Assembly: GCA_045651765.1 (NCBI GenBank)
Contig: JAZRSY010000008.1
Coordinates: 62,001 to 126,000 of the forward strand
Length of the DNA: 64,000 nt
Source: SIG565 sp045651765
Lineage (GTDB): Bacteria; Bacillota; Clostridia; Oscillospirales; Acutalibacteraceae
Direction of reading: 5' to 3'
Shown piece after piece: positions 35,205 to 43,881 of the stretch; the stretch's first letter is position 1, and the number at the start of each line of letters is the position of its first letter. The notes under the pieces were generated by a model. The model made no database searches, was not told the origin of the DNA, and saw only the letters and a list, made by a program, of their open reading frames with translations. The position numbers and the translations under genes are program-made.

Positions 35205-38094
35205 GGTTATATTCGCCTCTCTTTCTTTCAATTTCGGCATCGGCAATTTTTGCCCATTTGAAAATCATATCTTTCGGGTTTTCCGAAAGGTTGATAACAT
35301 TTTGGAAAGCCTGCATTACCGAACGCTCTACATAATAGCCACCGGGAACCTCTTTAAGTCCTTTAACATAACTCCAGGCGTCTAACATAATTTCAAGGTC
35401 GTTAGATTCCCAAGAAAGCATCTTAAAGGCCTCAACATTGGCTGTTGTTCTACGGCCAACTTCACCTAAAATGGCCTCTAACATAACCGAATATCTGTAT
35501 TGTGTATTGGCGTTTGTCCACCATTTTAAGAAGGTCCAGGCCTCATCTTTATGTTTGCTTATATTTGGTATAACACAAGCAGTACCGGTGTCGGACTGAG
35601 CATAGTTGATAACTCCGTCTTCACCCATTGTACCCGGCATTTTAGCAATGCCCCATTTGCCTACAATTTCGGGGGCTGCTTGGCTGAACAAGGTGTAGTT
35701 TGTATAACCTGAAACGCCCATTGGCATTGTGCCCGCACGGAAACGGTTGTATAAATCGAAGCTTACCGGGAAGCTTAGGTTGGTGTAATAATCGGTCCAT
35801 TCAACAAAGGTTTCAACTGCGGCACCATTTAAGAAGTTGGTGCGGTCGTTTTCGGTGTAAACCGGAATGTTCTTTTGCATTAAACGTGTTGAATAAACAT
35901 TAAGTGTGGTACTTAACATTCCGCCTGAAACAACACCTGTCGGCAAACCAACCTGCAGGTTTTGCCTTTGAAGCAAGGCTGTAACATTCCTAAACTCTTC
36001 CCAAGTTTTAGGTGGTTCAATGCCTATTTCTTCAAAAATATCGGTTCTGTAGAAAAGAATCGAGAAATCTTGTGTATCGGGTATACCATAAATTGCATTA
36101 CCTAATTTATATGGGTCGTCGGCACCGGGTTGGAAGCGCTTAACAACCTCGTTGTAATCGGGGAAGTTAGATAAATCGTATAACGCGCCACGCATTCCGT
36201 AGTTTACCGGCTCGGTACGGCCTTGACCTATAAGCAGGTCAGGTCCGCTACCGGCTAAAATAGCCTGAATGAGCGATGCGCCAACTATTTGAACATTAAC
36301 ATTAATGTTGGGGTTTTCTGCCTCGAAAGAGTCTTTAATAAGTGAGGTTAAAATTTGTGTTTGGTCACGGCCCCAGGTTACCCATAAAGTAAGGGTGGTT
36401 TTGTCCTTAGTGCTTTCGGTGCTATAACTGTATTCGTCCATAAACGAAACCAAGAAGCGTTCGGCCGAGAATTTAGTCTTTTCCCACCAGTTTGCCATTT
36501 TAAACTCATAATCCTTTTCGGGTGAGGCTAAAATAATTTGGTCTAAATCGAGTGGTAGTTTTGCAACGTCGGAAACAAGAGCAGTTAACGAGCAATAGTT
36601 ATCGTAATAACTTTGCACGTATTTTTGTGCGCTATATTGGTTTTCAAGCATATCGCGCATTACACGCACCATATTTTGAATGGTCGAAACATATGTACCG
36701 CTTTCTTCCTGGGTTATTTCTATAATCCTTTTGGAAACAGCCTCAAGGCTTTCTATGTTAGCGGCAAGGGTTTCGTTAAATTGCGGTATGTTTTTAAAGA
36801 ATTCATAACTACGGCCGGCGTCTATTTTTTCGCCCGTAATCATTTTAATTTTAAGGTAAAGGTTACCAACATCGTAGGCAACATCGTTAATTTGGCGACT
36901 AACCTCACCAAATTCGCCCAAAGTAACGCTAAGGCTTATGGTGCGTTTGCCTTTTTTTAAATAAATGAGAGCCGGCTCATCCGAACCTGCATTAAGTTCA
37001 GAGAATTGCCAGTTACCATCGTAATAGAACGGAACACTTGCGGCCTCGGTAAACGGATTTTTACCGTCAATTTTAAGGTTACGGTAAGAGTTACCGCTTA
37101 TAACTACATTTTGGCGGTACCTAAAAGCCATTCTGTAAAGGCCATCTTCGGGTATATACACTTCCCAAGAAATGGTGTCGTTAGGTTTTTGCCAACCTGT
37201 GCCACCTATGTAGTTAATAATATTTTTAAATGCCTCGGAAGGTGTAAGGCTTGGGTCGCTGTTATCTATAAGAGGGTTAATAGAAGCGGTGCTTTTGTAG
37301 GTTGCTTTTTCGCCTTCTATAAGAATATCGGCTCCGGTGTAGTTTTTATAACCGTTTTGTTCGTATTCTTTAGCCACTTGTTCGTAAGGCTTAACATCAT
37401 CGGGTGCTTTAAGTGTAACCGATGCTAAATAAAACTCACCCGAAACTGCAGTAATGCTTAAGGTGTGTGTGCCGGCTGAAAGTGCCACCTTTAACGGCTC
37501 GGTATATTGGCCGCTGGTTTCCATGGCAACTGCGGTTTTAAATAAATATTTTTCAATCTGTTCAGATGAATAAATATTTCCGGCGCTGTCAGGAACACCG
37601 TCGGGGTTTTTATCGATAAAGGTTCTGGCAAAGTTAACCGAATTCAATGCGCTGTATGGCACAGTGCCATCAACCGCAAATGAAAATCTGAGCGGTAAGC
37701 CACGGCCTTTAATCGGGCAGTATGAAAGTTCAATTTCATAAAGGCCTGCAGTTTCAACATTAAAGGTGTAATTAACTGTGCCCTTTTCGCCTATCCACTT
37801 AAGTATATTTTCTTTCTTAACGCCGTTTTCATCGGTGTATTCAGCCACGGTTTCTATAGTGGCGCCATTGGCAGCACTATACGAAACAGCAGGCAAAGAA
37901 TAGCTTGTTGTTCCGTTTTCAAACGCAGCTTGTTGTTCCAAATATTTGGCATAAGTATCATCATCTGCTGCCAAATTAATATCGGAAATTTGTTGTGTTT
38001 CGCTTGTAGTGCCGGTTGTTTCGGCAAAGCAGGTAACCTGGAAAACCGAAACCATAAAAGCCACCGCTAAAATAATGGCAATATACCTTTTCAT
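35197..38094 (-). CDS. Very large sugar-binding protein: two carbohydrate-binding-like domains fused to an ABC binding domain
   Basis: A 965-residue secreted protein. The signal peptide ends near CFAETTG and has no lipobox, unlike most binding proteins. Two jelly-roll carbohydrate-binding-like domains follow (about 45-230, with VNYTFNVETAGLYEIELSY; about 250-415, with ISWEVYIPEDGLYRMAFRYR). A helical linker (about 425-555) leads to a family 1 binding domain (about 570-955; LTLWVTWGRDQTQIL, GSGPDLLIGQGRTE, WTFLKWWTNANTQYRYS). ATG 38094 is preferred over 38112 because GGAGGG lies between them. It is the first gene of the operon. The usual length for the family is about 430. Confidence 0.85.
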   Translation of the reverse strand: MKRYIAIILAVAFMVSVFQVTCFAETTGTTSETQQISDINLAADDDTYAKYLEQQAAFENGTTSYSLPAVSYSAANGATIETVAEYTDENGVKKENILKWIGEKGTVNYTFNVETAGLYEIELSYCPIKGRGLPLRFSFAVDGTVPYSALNSVNFARTFIDKNPDGVPDSAGNIYSSEQIEKYLFKTAVAMETSGQYTEPLKVALSAGTHTLSITAVSGEFYLASVTLKAPDDVKPYEQVAKEYEQNGYKNYTGADILIEGEKATYKSTASINPLIDNSDPSLTPSEAFKNIINYIGGTGWQKPNDTISWEVYIPEDGLYRMAFRYRQNVVISGNSYRNLKIDGKNPFTEAASVPFYYDGNWQFSELNAGSDEPALIYLKKGKRTISLSVTLGEFGEVSRQINDVAYDVGNLYLKIKMITGEKIDAGRSYEFFKNIPQFNETLAANIESLEAVSKRIIEITQEESGTYVSTIQNMVRVMRDMLENQYSAQKYVQSYYDNYCSLTALVSDVAKLPLDLDQIILASPEKDYEFKMANWWEKTKFSAERFLVSFMDEYSYSTESTKDKTTLTLWVTWGRDQTQILTSLIKDSFEAENPNINVNVQIVGASLIQAILAGSGPDLLIGQGRTEPVNYGMRGALYDLSNFPDYNEVVKRFQPGADDPYKLGNAIYGIPDTQDFSILFYRTDIFEEIGIEPPKTWEEFRNVTALLQRQNLQVGLPTGVVSGGMLSTTLNVYSTRLMQKNIPVYTENDRTNFLNGAAVETFVEWTDYYTNLSFPVSFDLYNRFRAGTMPMGVSGYTNYTLFSQAAPEIVGKWGIAKMPGTMGEDGVINYAQSDTGTACVIPNISKHKDEAWTFLKWWTNANTQYRYSVMLEAILGEVGRRTTANVEAFKMLSWESNDLEIMLDAWSYVKGLKEVPGGYYVERSVMQAFQNVINLSENPKDMIFKWAKIADAEIERKRGEYNLD

Positions 38095-38160
38095 ATGCAC
38101 CGTTCCCTCCAAAAAAAAATAAGTTAAAATTGTAAGTATTGCACAAAAAACTTAAAAATG

Positions 38161-38174
38161 GGGGGAATACCCCC
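38161..38174 (-). promoter_or_regulatory. Leader hairpin of the importer operon
   Basis: GGGGG-AATA-CCCCC lies in the roughly 100-nt leader between the promoter and ATG 38094. On the transcript it is followed by a T-rich tract. It could be a weak attenuator; function unproven. Confidence 0.4.
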
Positions 38175-38199
38175 TTTTACAATACTTATACCATATATA

Positions 38200-38228
38200 A
38201 TAATACCAAAATGCCCCTTTACTGTCAA
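38200..38228 (-). promoter_or_regulatory. Sigma-A promoter of the importer operon
   Basis: Minus strand TTGACA, 17-bp spacer, TATTAT. The 368-bp gap from 38095 to 38462 holds this promoter, the leader hairpin at 38161-38174 and the rpsI terminator. About 170 AT-rich bp upstream of the promoter hold nothing else that I recognise. Confidence 0.75.
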
Positions 38229-38409
38229 GCAAAAATGAACAATTTTTAATGAAAATTACTATATTTTTAAGTCACTTTTGATTAATTTTTAACAATAAAT
38301 TTTACATTTTTTCTATATATTACCTTTTTTTGTTGAAAAATACCATATTTTGTGTTTTTAAGCGTTTTTAGTAAAAAACGAGAAAATTTTTTGCCGTTAG
38401 CAAAAATAA

Positions 38410-38440
38410 AAACCCCGAAAACCTGATGGTTTCGGGGTTT
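38410..38440 (-). terminator. Terminator of rplM-rpsI
   Basis: Stem of about 13 bp (AAACCCCGAAA... and complement) with TGAT loop and a T-rich tail on the minus strand, 22 bp after rpsI. Confidence 0.8.
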
Positions 38441-38462
38441 CGTAATCTCTTGTAAAATAAGA

Positions 38463-38861
38463 TTAACGTTTTGAGAACTGTGGTGCACGACGAGCGCCTT
38501 TGAGACCGTATTTCTTTCTCTCTTTCATTCTTGGGTCGCGAGTTAAGAAACCTGCCTTTTTAAGTTCGGGACGGAGTTCTTCATTAACCTGAAGAAGTGC
38601 ACGGGCAATACCATGGCGGATAGCGCCTGCTTGACCTGTAACACCGCCGCCGTTAACACGGCAAACAACATCGAACTTTTCGGTGTTGTTGGTTAAAGCC
38701 AAAGGCTGACGAACAATAAGTTTTAAGGTCTCAAGACCAAAATAATCGTCAATATCACGGTCGTTAATTGTAACTTTACCAGTTCCGTTATAAATGCGTA
38801 CGCGGGCAACAGAACTTTTTCTTCTGCCGGTACCGTAAAAATAAGGTTTTCCTTCAAACAT
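38463..38861 (-). CDS. rpsI: 30S ribosomal protein S9
   Basis: A 132-residue protein. YFYGTGRRKSSVARVRI near the N-terminus, VNGGGVTGQAGAIRHGIARAL in the middle and the basic end KKYGLKGARRAPQFSKR are diagnostic. The C-terminal Lys-Arg reaches the ribosomal P-site tRNA. It follows rplM by 18 bp, the universal bacterial order. Confidence 0.97.
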   Translation of the reverse strand: MFEGKPYFYGTGRRKSSVARVRIYNGTGKVTINDRDIDDYFGLETLKLIVRQPLALTNNTEKFDVVCRVNGGGVTGQAGAIRHGIARALLQVNEELRPELKKAGFLTRDPRMKERKKYGLKGARRAPQFSKR

Positions 38862-38879
38862 TATTCTGTCTCCCTTTCA

Positions 38880-39308
38880 TTAAAATTCGTACTTTTCAGG
38901 TTTTTGGGCAACCTGAGCGTACTCTGCGTTTTTGTAAACATGAAGCCTTGTTAAAGCCTTGCGGCCAATAGTGGTATCGGGCACCATTCCCTTAACGGCT
39001 AATTCCATAGCGAGTTCGGGGCGGGTGGCCATAAGGGTGGAATATTGAACCTCTTTTAAGTGGCCAATATAACCGGTATGGCGGCGATAATATTTGTTTT
39101 CAAGCTTCTTTCCTGTTAAAACTGCTTCGGCAGCGTTAATTACTACAACATGGTCGCCGCAATCAACATGAGGGGTAAACTCGGGTTTGCCCTTACCGCG
39201 AAGGAGCTCAGCAACCTTGGCTGCTGTGCGGCCTAACGGACGGCCTGCTGCGTCAACAATGTACCATTTACGCTGTACCTCGGCAGGTTTTGCCATAAAT
39301 GTAGACAT
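38880..39308 (-). CDS. rplM: 50S ribosomal protein L13
   Basis: A 142-residue protein with KWYIVDAAGRPLGRTAAKVAELLRGK-type N-terminus (about residues 14-39), VVVINAAEAVLTGKKLENK and VKGMVPDTTIGR, all typical of L13. It binds 23S rRNA early in assembly. GGAGG lies 9-10 bp before the ATG. It is first of the rplM-rpsI operon. Confidence 0.97.
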   Translation of the reverse strand: MSTFMAKPAEVQRKWYIVDAAGRPLGRTAAKVAELLRGKGKPEFTPHVDCGDHVVVINAAEAVLTGKKLENKYYRRHTGYIGHLKEVQYSTLMATRPELAMELAVKGMVPDTTIGRKALTRLHVYKNAEYAQVAQKPEKYEF

Positions 39309-39342
39309 AATTCAAAACCTCCAAATTTTTTTGAGCCTTAGT

Positions 39343-39371
39343 ATAATAACATAAAGAATTTACAAAGTCAA
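39343..39371 (-). promoter_or_regulatory. Sigma-A promoter of rplM-rpsI
   Basis: Minus strand TTGACT, 17-bp spacer, TATTAT, 34 bp before rplM. The leader is too short for a large autoregulatory RNA. Confidence 0.75.
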
Positions 39372-39478
39372 CCCCTTTTTTAAAATATTTTAATTTAAAA
39401 AGCGCAACCTCGTTTTTGCTTCGTTTTTCTCGTTTTTTCTTTAATTTGCTCGTTTGCAAATTTTAATTTTTTTGCATT

Positions 39479-39514
39479 AAAAAACCACTTAATATTTAAA
39501 TTAAGTGGTTTTTT
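39479..39514 (-). terminator. Terminator of the polysaccharide operon
   Basis: 14-bp stem AAAAAACCACTTAA with complement, T-run on the minus strand, directly after the asparagine-synthase-like gene. Confidence 0.82.
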
Positions 39515-39515
39515 G

Positions 39516-41237
39516 CTAACTAATAAATTGCTTTATAATGCTTAACACCGTTAACGATACATATTTTTCCATTACCGAATTGTTGCTATTATAAACTTTG
39601 GTTATTATGCTTATAAAATCTCCGCTTATATTAGGGTTGGCTTTAGCGCAATTTAACGCATCCAAATAATATTCATTCAACCATTTCTTAAGCCAAGGAA
39701 TTTCATTTTCCCATTTTTGAAATGGGTTCATATTGTTTTGTTGAATTTTTAAAAGCAAGGTTAGTTTTATGTAAGCGGACAAAAACTTTCTTATTACCTT
39801 ATTTGTAAAAAATTTATTAATGTAAACATAAAGCGGAAGCCCTGTGGCAGCGTATTTGATTTTTGTGGCACTTGGAAAACGTTTTTTTAACCATTTTAAA
39901 AGTATTTTATTTTCAACCTTTTGTTTCCAAGGAATACTTAACCAAGCATTAATAAACTCTACATTGCCAAACGGGGTAAATGGTTCAACATAGTTCTGGC
40001 GAATTTGAAATGGAGACATTCCGCAAAGCATGCCTCGCTCATAAAGCCAAAACATATCGTTCGTTTTAAAACGCGAAATTGTATTTATTTTAAAATTACT
40101 TCTATCTATTACAGAAGATATTACAAAGCAGTCGTTTTTAATTGTTGGTGCGATATCCCCGTTTTTAAGGAGCATACCTCCATCAAACACATTGCCCAAT
40201 AGCCCTGTAAACTCTATTCCTGCATTTTTATCTAACATAGAGCTTAATATGCGTTCGCCACCCGTAATCCCGCAATAATAGGAAGCTCCCGAATTCATAT
40301 TAACTAATTTGTCGATATCCTTTAAAAAACCAGCATCATCCAAGCTGTTAAAAGCGCAGTTTATAGATAATTTCTTGCATATTTTTTTAGAAATTTGCAT
40401 CTCGTTAGAATTGCTTTGCGAATAATGGCACCCAACAATATTTTTATGTCCACTTTCGGCTAATGCATAGGCTATTATTCGGCTATCGGCTCCGCCGCTA
40501 ATATCCAACAAATTATTATAACCGTATTCTTTGTTTTTTTGGGCAGCCATATCTATGGCATTATTAAATGCCGAATCTAAAATTTTTATAGCCTCTTCAT
40601 CGGTTAAATTGTTGTTTTCGGTTTCATTAAAGGTATGATAAGTGCAAACCGAAAGTTGATTGTTTTTAACACAAATATAATCTCCGGGTAATATACGGTT
40701 TAAATTTAATAGGCATGTTCTTTCGTCCATATAACAACCATAGGCCAAAAATATTTTAAGGCTTTCTTCATCCGGCATTCTTAAAATATTGTTTAACGCC
40801 ATAGTTTCGGATATATGGTTTATTTGTGAGCTAATAATTAAATTTTTTTGGTCGAAATAATAATAAACCGGGCGGTTGCAAATTTGGTCGACAAACACTA
40901 TCCATTCTTGTTTTGATTTATTATACACGGCACCCGAGAACATTCCCCTAAACTCAGAATAAAAATCCTTGGGGTTTTTGCTTATCATTTGTTTCACGGA
41001 CGAAATAAAATCTGTGCTGCCGTATTTTTTAATTAAAAGGTGTTTATTAAATATAACGCCTTCTATAATAATAACCAAATTTTCATCTTGAAAGAATATT
41101 TTGTCATCTAAAAACTGTTCACGAGTATTTCTGCATATATAAAAGTTGTCTACCTGCATACATTCTTTAATATGCGGTGTTGAAACTTCGTTTTTTATTT
41201 CTGTAGGTTTAATATTTGTAATGTAAAAACCCGGCAT
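39516..41237 (-). CDS. Asparagine-synthase-like amidotransferase without glutaminase cysteine
   Basis: A 573-residue two-domain protein of the AsnB family. The N-terminal domain (about 1-200) keeps the glutamine-amidotransferase class II fold but starts MPGFYI, so the catalytic Cys at position 2 is missing. The C-terminal ATP-pyrophosphatase domain has the PP-loop LLDISGGADSR near residue 243. It may use free ammonia, or make an amide or another bond on a sugar acid of the surface polymer. It is last of the polysaccharide operon, 6 bp after the flippase gene. AsnB-like proteins are common in glycan clusters with uronic acids. Confidence 0.8.
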   Translation of the reverse strand: MPGFYITNIKPTEIKNEVSTPHIKECMQVDNFYICRNTREQFLDDKIFFQDENLVIIIEGVIFNKHLLIKKYGSTDFISSVKQMISKNPKDFYSEFRGMFSGAVYNKSKQEWIVFVDQICNRPVYYYFDQKNLIISSQINHISETMALNNILRMPDEESLKIFLAYGCYMDERTCLLNLNRILPGDYICVKNNQLSVCTYHTFNETENNNLTDEEAIKILDSAFNNAIDMAAQKNKEYGYNNLLDISGGADSRIIAYALAESGHKNIVGCHYSQSNSNEMQISKKICKKLSINCAFNSLDDAGFLKDIDKLVNMNSGASYYCGITGGERILSSMLDKNAGIEFTGLLGNVFDGGMLLKNGDIAPTIKNDCFVISSVIDRSNFKINTISRFKTNDMFWLYERGMLCGMSPFQIRQNYVEPFTPFGNVEFINAWLSIPWKQKVENKILLKWLKKRFPSATKIKYAATGLPLYVYINKFFTNKVIRKFLSAYIKLTLLLKIQQNNMNPFQKWENEIPWLKKWLNEYYLDALNCAKANPNISGDFISIITKVYNSNNSVMEKYVSLTVLSIIKQFIS

Positions 41238-41243
41238 AAATCC

Positions 41244-42539
41244 CTATGTCCTTTCAAGATTTGACTCTTTTTTAAAATAATACATAAGATATACAATATT
41301 AAGCAATAAAACAACTGTTGTGGTTATTAATGTAGAAAAAGCGGCGCCAAATGAACCAAAATTGTAAATTAAAATCAAATTTAACAAAATATTTAACACG
41401 CCGGAAAAAACGGAAATAACAAGATTTACCTTTACTTTTTTCAAAACAGCAATAACATTTCCTAAAAAATTCCTAACAGAATATATCAAAAAGTTTAAAC
41501 TTAAAATTTGAAAAATGGGTACAACGTTCAGGTATTTTGTTCCGTAAATTATCCAAATAATTAGAGGAGAAAACAAAGCCAAGGCAAGACTTATGGCAAA
41601 ATTTACAAGCACAATAATTTTTATTAATTTTTTAAGCAAATTTTTTCCATTATTAACACCTGAAGAAAAGGCCGAAACCATTTTGGGATAAAAAAATGTA
41701 ACAAAGCAAGAAGGAATAAATGTGCAGGCGGCAGGTATGGCAGATGCCACCTTATAATCGGCCAAAACAATTGCGTCATTAACCAAAATACCCAAACAGG
41801 TTACATCCAACAACACAAGCACCGAGGAAGCGAAATTAGTGATTGTGCAAACAAACGCATAACTGGTTATTTCTTTTTTATCTGCACGTATAAGCTTGTC
41901 TTTTTCGTTTTTAACAGACATAAAAAAGCCGTCTGACTTTAGGGCTATAATGCAAATAATTATGGCTACCGAATATGCTAAATAATAAGAAATTATTAAC
42001 CCTGGTACACCAAAAATTTTTGTTAACACAATATTGCCTACAACCATAACGGCGGTGTAAGAAATATTTGCATATGAAAACATTTTATTTTTAAATTTTA
42101 CCCTAAGAATAATTTGCAAATAGTTGTTTATAAACACAAAAAAAGGCAATAAACACATTATAAGCAAATATTTAGAAACCTCACGGTTTCCTATCGCATT
42201 TTCTATGTAAGCTAATACTAAAATAGCCACACTTAAAAAAACATTAAAGCCGGTTCCCAGCCTTAACGCAAAAGTATGAATAGCGTTTTTTCGGCTTTCG
42301 GCAACATTTTCGCTACAATATTGCAAGCCGGCCGAAACCATTCCAAGACCAATAAAAATTACAATATAAGAATACCAATTGTTTGCTGCTACATAATTTC
42401 CGTAATTAATTTTAGGCAACCAACGCACAACAAGAAACGAAGAGATTAAGGCCCCCACCTGTGCTAAAACGCTGCTACCAAATATATGAAAAAGGCCTTC
42501 ATTCGCATAATTTCTTATTAATATTAAGATTTTTTTCAT
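41244..42539 (-). CDS. Polysaccharide flippase (Wzx-like)
   Basis: A 431-residue membrane protein with about 12 helices of the MOP/Wzx family (helix 1 region IFGSSVLAQVGALISSFLVVRWLP; C-terminal segment NILLNLILIYNFGSFGAAFSTLI). It would move the lipid-linked repeat unit to the outer face of the membrane, where the Wzy-like polymerase (45005-46432) joins units. AAGGA lies 7 bp before the ATG. Base composition is more AT-rich than in the sugar-synthesis genes of the same operon. Confidence 0.85.
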   Translation of the reverse strand: MKKILILIRNYANEGLFHIFGSSVLAQVGALISSFLVVRWLPKINYGNYVAANNWYSYIVIFIGLGMVSAGLQYCSENVAESRKNAIHTFALRLGTGFNVFLSVAILVLAYIENAIGNREVSKYLLIMCLLPFFVFINNYLQIILRVKFKNKMFSYANISYTAVMVVGNIVLTKIFGVPGLIISYYLAYSVAIIICIIALKSDGFFMSVKNEKDKLIRADKKEITSYAFVCTITNFASSVLVLLDVTCLGILVNDAIVLADYKVASAIPAACTFIPSCFVTFFYPKMVSAFSSGVNNGKNLLKKLIKIIVLVNFAISLALALFSPLIIWIIYGTKYLNVVPIFQILSLNFLIYSVRNFLGNVIAVLKKVKVNLVISVFSGVLNILLNLILIYNFGSFGAAFSTLITTTVVLLLNIVYLMYYFKKESNLERT

Positions 42540-42551
42540 AAGTTTTCCTTT

Positions 42552-43805
42552 TTAATGGTTGTTTTTTAAAATAGAATTTATTTCTTGTGCAAATAAGTTT
42601 GCATTTTTTTGTGAATTAAAATCATTCGACCACAAATCATAAGCCGACTTCTTTAAATTTTCAACCTCGTAGGCCGAGAGCGAACAATAATTAATAATTG
42701 CCCGAGTGATTTCTTGCGGCGTTGGGTTTTCTGATAATAAAAACCCTGTTTTATTATTTATTACTATTTCAGGTATTCCGCCAACAGCGGTTGCTATTGC
42801 CGGGATTCCCATCGACATAGCCTCTAAAATAGAAACTGGTAGCCCCTCGGTAGAGGAGGTTGTAATAAAAATATTAGGGTTTATTTCTTTATAATATTCA
42901 AAAACTTTTTGATTTTCTACATACCCTAAAAAATTGTATGTTATATTCTTTTTGTTGCTAAGCTTTGTGTTAGCAAGTTGTATTAATTGTTGTTTTTCTG
43001 AACCGTCGCCAAAATGGAACCAATTAACATTTATATTGCTTGGCATTAAGCTTAACGCCTCTATAATTAGGTTTACTCGTTTTAACGGAATTAAATTAGA
43101 GCAGCTTACCAGCATCGTTTGACCCTGTTTAACACTATTTAATTCCAACGGAACAACCCTAGAGCCAATATAAAACACGCTGCATTTTGATTCGAGCGTT
43201 TTAGGCCACTCGTTTAAAAAATAATCCTTACCATTTTTGGAAATAAAGAACAGCCTGTTGCCATGTTTTGCTATTTTGGGCCTGAACGGTTGGTAATTGA
43301 ATTCATTTCTTTCTTTATATAAATCGTACCCGTGAAAACGGGTAATAACCTTTAAATTTTTGTTTTTTTGTTTTAGTCTTACTGCTGCCAATGTGGCAGG
43401 TGTGCACCAATAGGTATAAATTAAATCTATATTATTCGAAATTACATTTGATGCAATTTTTTCATAAAGCATCTCGGCCCTTGCCGAATAACCTAAAACA
43501 AGTTTTATTTGTTTTAGCAGCAAAGAAAAGGATGTTTTGCTTTTTAATAAACTAAAAATTTCTGATAATACATCTTTATATAAAATTTGCTTTAACAACA
43601 AGAAGGTCGAAGGGCTTTGTTTTAAAACAAATGTTGAATTTTCTATGTTCCCTTTAATTTCGTTAGTATTAGGGACATTATCACACAAAGCCAACAAATT
43701 TACCTTGAAATTTTGGCAAAGTATATTATATTCTGTTTCTAAAAATCCGCGTTCACTATCACTATACGGAAAACCATTGGTTATTAGCAATATTTGTTTT
43801 TTCAT
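42552..43805 (-). CDS. GT4-type glycosyltransferase
   Basis: A 417-residue GT-B retaining glycosyltransferase. The N-terminal half has LLITNGFPYSDSERGFLETE, also seen in amylovoran-type transferases, and VITRFHGYDLY. The C-terminal donor domain has SCSNLIPLKRVNLIIEAL and the E-x7-E region TTSSTEGLPVSILEAMSMGIP. It is cytoplasmic or membrane-associated and adds one sugar to the lipid-linked repeat. Sugar and acceptor are unknown. Confidence 0.86.
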   Translation of the reverse strand: MKKQILLITNGFPYSDSERGFLETEYNILCQNFKVNLLALCDNVPNTNEIKGNIENSTFVLKQSPSTFLLLKQILYKDVLSEIFSLLKSKTSFSLLLKQIKLVLGYSARAEMLYEKIASNVISNNIDLIYTYWCTPATLAAVRLKQKNKNLKVITRFHGYDLYKERNEFNYQPFRPKIAKHGNRLFFISKNGKDYFLNEWPKTLESKCSVFYIGSRVVPLELNSVKQGQTMLVSCSNLIPLKRVNLIIEALSLMPSNINVNWFHFGDGSEKQQLIQLANTKLSNKKNITYNFLGYVENQKVFEYYKEINPNIFITTSSTEGLPVSILEAMSMGIPAIATAVGGIPEIVINNKTGFLLSENPTPQEITRAIINYCSLSAYEVENLKKSAYDLWSNDFNSQKNANLFAQEINSILKNNH

Positions 43806-43881
43806 TCAATTTGGTCCTTTAATTTATGGTTAAACAATACAATTAATAATAATTACGCCCAAACAATTCAAACATAAATTT

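Noticed and set aside
39268..39459. 63-residue minus-strand frame upstream of rplM
   Set aside because: It overlaps the L13 start and covers the rplM promoter. It has no ribosome site, and its composition is Lys-rich low complexity.
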